Assembly: GCA_007116205.1 (NCBI GenBank)
Contig: SKIY01000061.1
Coordinates: 1-9,641 of the forward strand
Source of the DNA: Candidatus Izemoplasma sp.
GTDB lineage: Bacteria > Bacillota_I > Bacilli_A > Izemoplasmatales > Izemoplasmataceae
Direction: 5' to 3'
Length of the DNA: 9,641 bases
This document shows positions 7,117 through 9,641 of the stretch, piece by piece. Below the pieces are notes generated by a model that was not told where the DNA came from, did not search any database, and saw only the letters and a program-made list of their open reading frames with translations. Within the stretch, counting starts at the first letter, position 1, and each line of letters begins with the position of its first letter. Made by a program: the position numbers and the translations under genes.

Positions 7117-7224
7117 ATGATTCGCACGCAAAACAATTACAGTTTTACGTCGTTGAACCTCGCCGCTCAATTCCGAGCGACGATTGTTTTAGTTTTCTTT
7201 AAAAACATAAGAAATAAAGGATAA
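7117..7224 (+). CDS. 35-residue upstream ORF, putative leader peptide of glmSLE
   Basis: ATG to TAA, 35 codons, with SD GAGG (7105-7108) eight bases before the start. The peptide begins MIRTQNNYSF, is basic, has a hydrophobic run TIVLVFF at residues 22-28 and ends KNIRNKG. The stop codon (7222-7224) is inside the 5' arm of the terminator (7216-7228), so a ribosome finishing the ORF would cover that arm and favour read-through, while a stall at TIVLVFF (codons 7180-7200) would leave the arm only partly covered. The Ile-Val-Leu-Val-Phe-Phe run could sense branched-chain or aromatic aminoacyl-tRNA supply, or the peptide could arrest the ribosome; neither is shown. I do not recognise it as a known leader family. 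It could also be a chance ORF through a structured RNA. Confidence 0.5.
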   Translation: MIRTQNNYSFTSLNLAAQFRATIVLVFFKNIRNKG

Positions 7225-7249
7225 TTTTAATCGAAAAATTATCCTTTTT
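7216..7249 (+). terminator. Intrinsic terminator upstream of glmS (attenuator)
   Basis: AAAGGATAATTTT (7216-7228) pairs perfectly with AAAATTATCCTTT (7235-7247) over 13 base pairs, loop AATCGA, with five Ts (7245-7249) at and after the 3' arm. It lies inside the glm leader, only 24 bases before the glmS ATG. With no room for a normal promoter after it, it must be crossed to express glmS. Confidence 0.85.
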
Positions 7250-7261
7250 GTCTATTCTAGA

Positions 7262-7268
7262 GAGGGTG
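7262..7268 (+). promoter_or_regulatory. Shine-Dalgarno of glmS
   Basis: GAGGGTG is five bases before the ATG at 7274, directly after the terminator. It fixes the glmS start and lies outside the terminator stem, so the hairpin does not mask it. Confidence 0.7.
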
Positions 7269-7273
7269 TCTTT

Positions 7274-7678
7274 ATGAGTACAGTAGTGATTGGTGTCATC
7301 GGTGCAGATGTGCATGCGGTTGGTAATAAAATTATTGAGCACGTGTTAACAGAACATGGGTTTAATGTTGTTAATATAGGTGTTTTAAGTTCGCAAGAAG
7401 ATTTTATAAATGCTGCAATTGAAACAAGCGCAGGCGCAATTTTAGTTTCCTCATTATACGGTCACGGTGAAATTGATTGTAAATATATGCGTGAAAATTG
7501 TCAAGAAGCAGGATTAAACAATATTAAGCTTTATGTTGGTGGGAATATCGTTGTTGGGAAACAAGCCTTTAAGGAAGTAGAACAGCGCTTTAAAAAAATG
7601 GGATTTGATCGCGTCTATCCACCGGGTACAAATATTGAAGATGCTGTAAGGCATTTAAGAGAGGATTTGGGTGAATAA
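7274..7678 (+). CDS. glmS: Glutamate mutase sigma (small, B12-binding) subunit
   Basis: 134 residues, close to the 137 of the clostridial subunit. It carries adenosylcobalamin for the mutase that converts L-glutamate to (2S,3S)-3-methylaspartate, the first step of the methylaspartate route of glutamate fermentation. The base-off/His-on cobalamin motif is complete: DVHAVG with D12, H14 (lower axial Co ligand) and G17; SSL at 59-61; and GG at 89-90. Family-typical blocks are also present: QEDFINAAIET, VSSLYGHGEIDCK, LYVGGNIVVGK and MGFDRVYPPGT. Its TAA overlaps the ATG of glmL by one base (ATAATG), so the two are translationally coupled. Expression depends on read-through of the terminator just upstream. 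This should not be confused with glucosamine-6-phosphate synthase, which shares the symbol; mutS is an older synonym for the mutase subunit. Confidence 0.97.
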   Translation: MSTVVIGVIGADVHAVGNKIIEHVLTEHGFNVVNIGVLSSQEDFINAAIETSAGAILVSSLYGHGEIDCKYMRENCQEAGLNNIKLYVGGNIVVGKQAFKEVEQRFKKMGFDRVYPPGTNIEDAVRHLREDLGE

Positions 7679-9054
7679 TGGGTATACACCTCCTCGTTGA
7701 TTTTGGCTCTACTTACACAAAAATTACAGCAATAGATCTTGATAAGGAGTGTATAGTTGGAACATCTAAAGCAATGACCACGGTGAAAACCAATGTTTTA
7801 GAAGGTTTCGATTTAGCGCTTGAAAAACTGACTGTATCGTATCCGGAAGTATCGGATATTACAGGTGTTTCAGCATGTTCAAGTGCCGCAGGAGGTTTAA
7901 AGATGGCTGCAATCGGGCTTGTTGAAGAACTGACTGTAGAGGCTGCAAAGCGCGCCTGTTTAGGAGCTGGAGCCTTGGTGAACTTGGTGTTCAGTCATCA
8001 CTTAAGTCGTAAAGAAATAAAACAGCTTAAAAATGCGGATATTGATATTATATTACTTGCTGGTGGGACTGATGGTGGCAATAAAGAGTGTATATTGCAT
8101 AATGCAAAAAAATTACGAGACGCAAATTTAGGCGTTCCTATTATTATCGCTGGTAATAAAGACGCTTCAGATGAAATTGAAGAAATGTTTGAAGATAGCG
8201 ATCAAGAATATTATATTGTAGATAATGTTATGCCTAAGTTAAAAAAACTTCAAGTCAAGGAAGCAAAAGATGTAATCCGTCAAATCTTTATTACGAAGAT
8301 TATTGAGGCAAAAGGGATTAAGAAGGCTGAAGAAAAAACGGGTGAAATCATTATGCCAACCCCAGAGGCTGTTTTAAATGCTGCAGAACTGCTGGCGAAA
8401 GGCTATGAAGATGAAGAAGGTTTTGGCGAGCTAATGGTGATAGATATTGGTGGTGCCACAACAGATGTTCATACCATAGGTGAGGGATTCCCTAAACGTT
8501 CAGAAGTCATTTTAAAAGGCCTTCAAGAACCGTTTGCAAAGCGGACTGTAGAAGGCGATTTGGGGATGCGTTATAGCGCGAATGCGCTGTTAAGTTTGGT
8601 GTCTCCTTATGAGTTTAAACAATATTATGAATATGATTCTGATATCGAAAGTGCTGCGAATAAACGGCATGAGAATGTTGATTATTTACCAGATACCGAT
8701 GAAGAGGTTGCGTTTGACAAAGCACTTGCACGGATTTGTTGTGACTATTCAATGAGTCGTCATGTCGGTCACGTAGAAGTTGTTTATACACCGCTTGGAA
8801 ACATGTATTATCAAACTGGAAAAGACCTTACTGATATTAAGTATGTTATCGGAACTGGTGGGGTATTAATTAATAACGCTGATGCAAAAGATATCTTAAA
8901 AGAAGTGAATAAAAAAAGTAATAAAAAACTAGAATTACGCCCAACCGATCCAACGATACTGATCGACCGGAATTATATACTCTCTGCAATGGGATTGCTT
9001 GGACAGAAGTATCCTAAACTGGCATTAAAACTTATGAAAGAACATCTTGTATAG
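7678..9054 (+). CDS. glmL: GlmL/MutL, reactivating actin-like ATPase of glutamate mutase
   Basis: 458 residues, typical for the glutamate mutase MutL family. These proteins are encoded between the two mutase subunits and are thought to act as ATP-dependent chaperones that exchange damaged cobalamin in the enzyme. The actin/Hsp70-type ATPase fold is seen as phosphate 1 VDFGSTYTK (7-15), phosphate 2 IDIGGATTDVHTI (255-267) and the adenosine motif GTGGVLI (392-398). An internal LLAGGTDGG also fits the family. Start ATG overlaps the glmS stop; an SD-like AGAGGA (7659-7664) and GGGTGA lie in the glmS end. The stop TAG is part of the next gene's AGGAGG, so glmS, glmL and glmE form a tightly coupled unit. 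The name MutL here is unrelated to mismatch repair. Confidence 0.95.
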   Translation: MGIHLLVDFGSTYTKITAIDLDKECIVGTSKAMTTVKTNVLEGFDLALEKLTVSYPEVSDITGVSACSSAAGGLKMAAIGLVEELTVEAAKRACLGAGALVNLVFSHHLSRKEIKQLKNADIDIILLAGGTDGGNKECILHNAKKLRDANLGVPIIIAGNKDASDEIEEMFEDSDQEYYIVDNVMPKLKKLQVKEAKDVIRQIFITKIIEAKGIKKAEEKTGEIIMPTPEAVLNAAELLAKGYEDEEGFGELMVIDIGGATTDVHTIGEGFPKRSEVILKGLQEPFAKRTVEGDLGMRYSANALLSLVSPYEFKQYYEYDSDIESAANKRHENVDYLPDTDEEVAFDKALARICCDYSMSRHVGHVEVVYTPLGNMYYQTGKDLTDIKYVIGTGGVLINNADAKDILKEVNKKSNKKLELRPTDPTILIDRNYILSAMGLLGQKYPKLALKLMKEHLV

Positions 9055-9064
9055 GAGGCACATA

Positions 9065-9641
9065 ATGATTTCAAATAAAAAAATTCCTTGGGAAACGTTT
9101 TTAGCAAAACGTGAAGAAGTACTGCAGCACTGGGAGACAGGTAGTTCTCCGCTACTTGATTTAGAGAAAGCTGTAGAAACGCTAAAAAGCATTCCTGATC
9201 ATAAAAATTTTGCGAAAAAATTACGTAAAGCAAAACAAGAAGGCTTAACGCTTATTCAACCGAGAGCTGGGGTTGCTTTACTTGATGAGCATATAAAGTT
9301 AATGCAGTATTTGGAAAAAGAAGGCGAAGCCGATTTCTTACCAGCCACGATTGACTCTTACACCCGTCAAAACCGTTACCAAAATGCCCAAGATGGCATT
9401 AAAGAATCTGAACGGGCAGGAAGAAGTTTATTGAATGGGTTTCCGGCGGTTAATTATGGCGTTGAAGGCTGCAAAAAAGTTTTTGATGCAATCAACGTCC
9501 CAATACAAGCGCGCCACGGAACGCCAGATGCACGCCTTTTAACAGAAATTATTCATGCTGCGGGGTGGACCTCAAATGAAGGTGGCGGGATATCATATAA
9601 TATTCCCTACGCTAAAAATATCGGATTAGAAGACACGATTC
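9065..9641 (+). CDS. glmE: Glutamate mutase epsilon (large, catalytic) subunit, 5' part
   Basis: Partial: 192 codons plus one base, cut by the window end; the clostridial subunit has 483 residues. It forms the TIM-barrel that binds glutamate and pairs with the B12-carrying subunit to run the radical carbon-skeleton rearrangement. The substrate-binding arginine claw known in Clostridium cochlearium (R66, R100, R149) appears here as R67 (QPRAGV), R101 (TRQNRY) and R150 (ARHGTPD). The active-site acid and tyrosines (E171, Y177, Y181) appear as E172, Y178 and Y182, all offset by exactly one. The enzyme is thus expected to be functional if the rest is intact. Start ATG 9065 has a perfect AGGAGG (9053-9058) six bases upstream, overlapping the glmL stop. 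Methylaspartate ammonia-lyase often follows in such operons but lies outside the window. Confidence 0.97.
   Translation, partial: MISNKKIPWETFLAKREEVLQHWETGSSPLLDLEKAVETLKSIPDHKNFAKKLRKAKQEGLTLIQPRAGVALLDEHIKLMQYLEKEGEADFLPATIDSYTRQNRYQNAQDGIKESERAGRSLLNGFPAVNYGVEGCKKVFDAINVPIQARHGTPDARLLTEIIHAAGWTSNEGGGISYNIPYAKNIGLEDTI

Larger units (their letters stand above)
7072..7250 (+). promoter_or_regulatory. Structured attenuator leader of the glutamate mutase operon
   Basis: From the predicted start to the end of a strong terminator, about 180 bases upstream of glmS. The block 7104-7183 is visibly richer in G+C than its surroundings and can fold. Hairpin 1 (7104-7162) has CGAGG/CCTCG at its base, ACG/CGT pairs and AAAAC/GTTTT at the top; its base would pair the upstream ORF's SD (GAGG, 7105-7108). 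Hairpin 2 (7160-7183) pairs TCG-C-CGCTC with GAGCG-A-CGA around AATTCC, and overlaps the 3' arm of hairpin 1, so the two compete. A third option pairs AAAACAAT (7130-7137) with ATTGTTTT (7183-7190). The layout of promoter, upstream ORF, competing hairpins, terminator and then gene is that of an attenuator. The trigger is unknown. I see no cobalamin, glutamine or T-box hallmark. Confidence 0.6.

Noticed and set aside
7072..7250. Adenosylcobalamin riboswitch before glmS
   Set aside because: Expected from the enzyme's cofactor, but the B12-box type core (GCCACTG and its partners) is absent and the leader is shorter than usual for that class.
7250..7273. A separate glmS promoter after the terminator
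   Set aside because: Only 24 bases remain before the ATG; the nearest -10-like sequence (TATCCT-like within the stem) is poor and has no -35.
1..9641. CRISPR arrays, tRNA or rRNA genes, insertion sequences
   Set aside because: No regularly spaced repeats, cloverleaf or rRNA segments, transposase ORFs or terminal inverted repeats were seen on either strand.

Overview
The window is AT-rich, densely packed and almost entirely + strand. It reads with the standard genetic code: TGA is used as a real stop in fmt and in the 514-residue gene, and Trp is TGG throughout. Strong Shine-Dalgarno (SD) sequences, TATAAT -10 boxes, the LtrC/YutG type of PgpA, a probable RNase J fragment and a clostridial-type glutamate mutase suggest a low-GC Gram-positive lineage. 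This could be Firmicutes or a standard-code, Mollicutes-like relative such as an Acholeplasma, Haloplasma or Izemoplasma type; the exact genus cannot be fixed from the sequence.

Layout: (1) 1-47, the 5' end of a minus-strand gene, possibly RNase J, diverging from the rest. (2) 155-4251, a tight housekeeping run: a HAD-IIB phosphatase, priA (replication restart helicase) and fmt (initiator tRNA formylation). (3) 4328-6952, with its own extended -10 promoter: a PgpA/LtrC-type phosphatidylglycerophosphatase, a six-helix membrane protein ending in a degenerate HD-GYP domain, and a small LemA-like membrane protein, closed by a clear terminator. (4) 6978-7273, a regulatory interval with a cre-like site, a good promoter, a 35-codon upstream ORF in a structured leader, and a strong intrinsic terminator. 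(5) 7274 to the window end, glmS-glmL-glmE: the small B12-binding subunit, the actin-like reactivase and the (truncated) large subunit of adenosylcobalamin-dependent glutamate mutase, the first step of methylaspartate glutamate fermentation.

The most interesting part is region 4. The terminator ends about 25 bases before the glmS start, leaving no room for a conventional promoter after it, so any transcript reaching glmSLE must read through it. A small ORF with a good SD occupies most of the leader and its stop codon lies inside the 5' arm of the terminator, which suggests translation-coupled attenuation. No cobalamin riboswitch hallmarks are seen, although the operon encodes a B12 enzyme. 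The second point of interest is the membrane protein with a pseudo-HD-GYP domain that has lost several metal ligands and the GYP motif, placed between lipid-synthesis and LemA-like genes.
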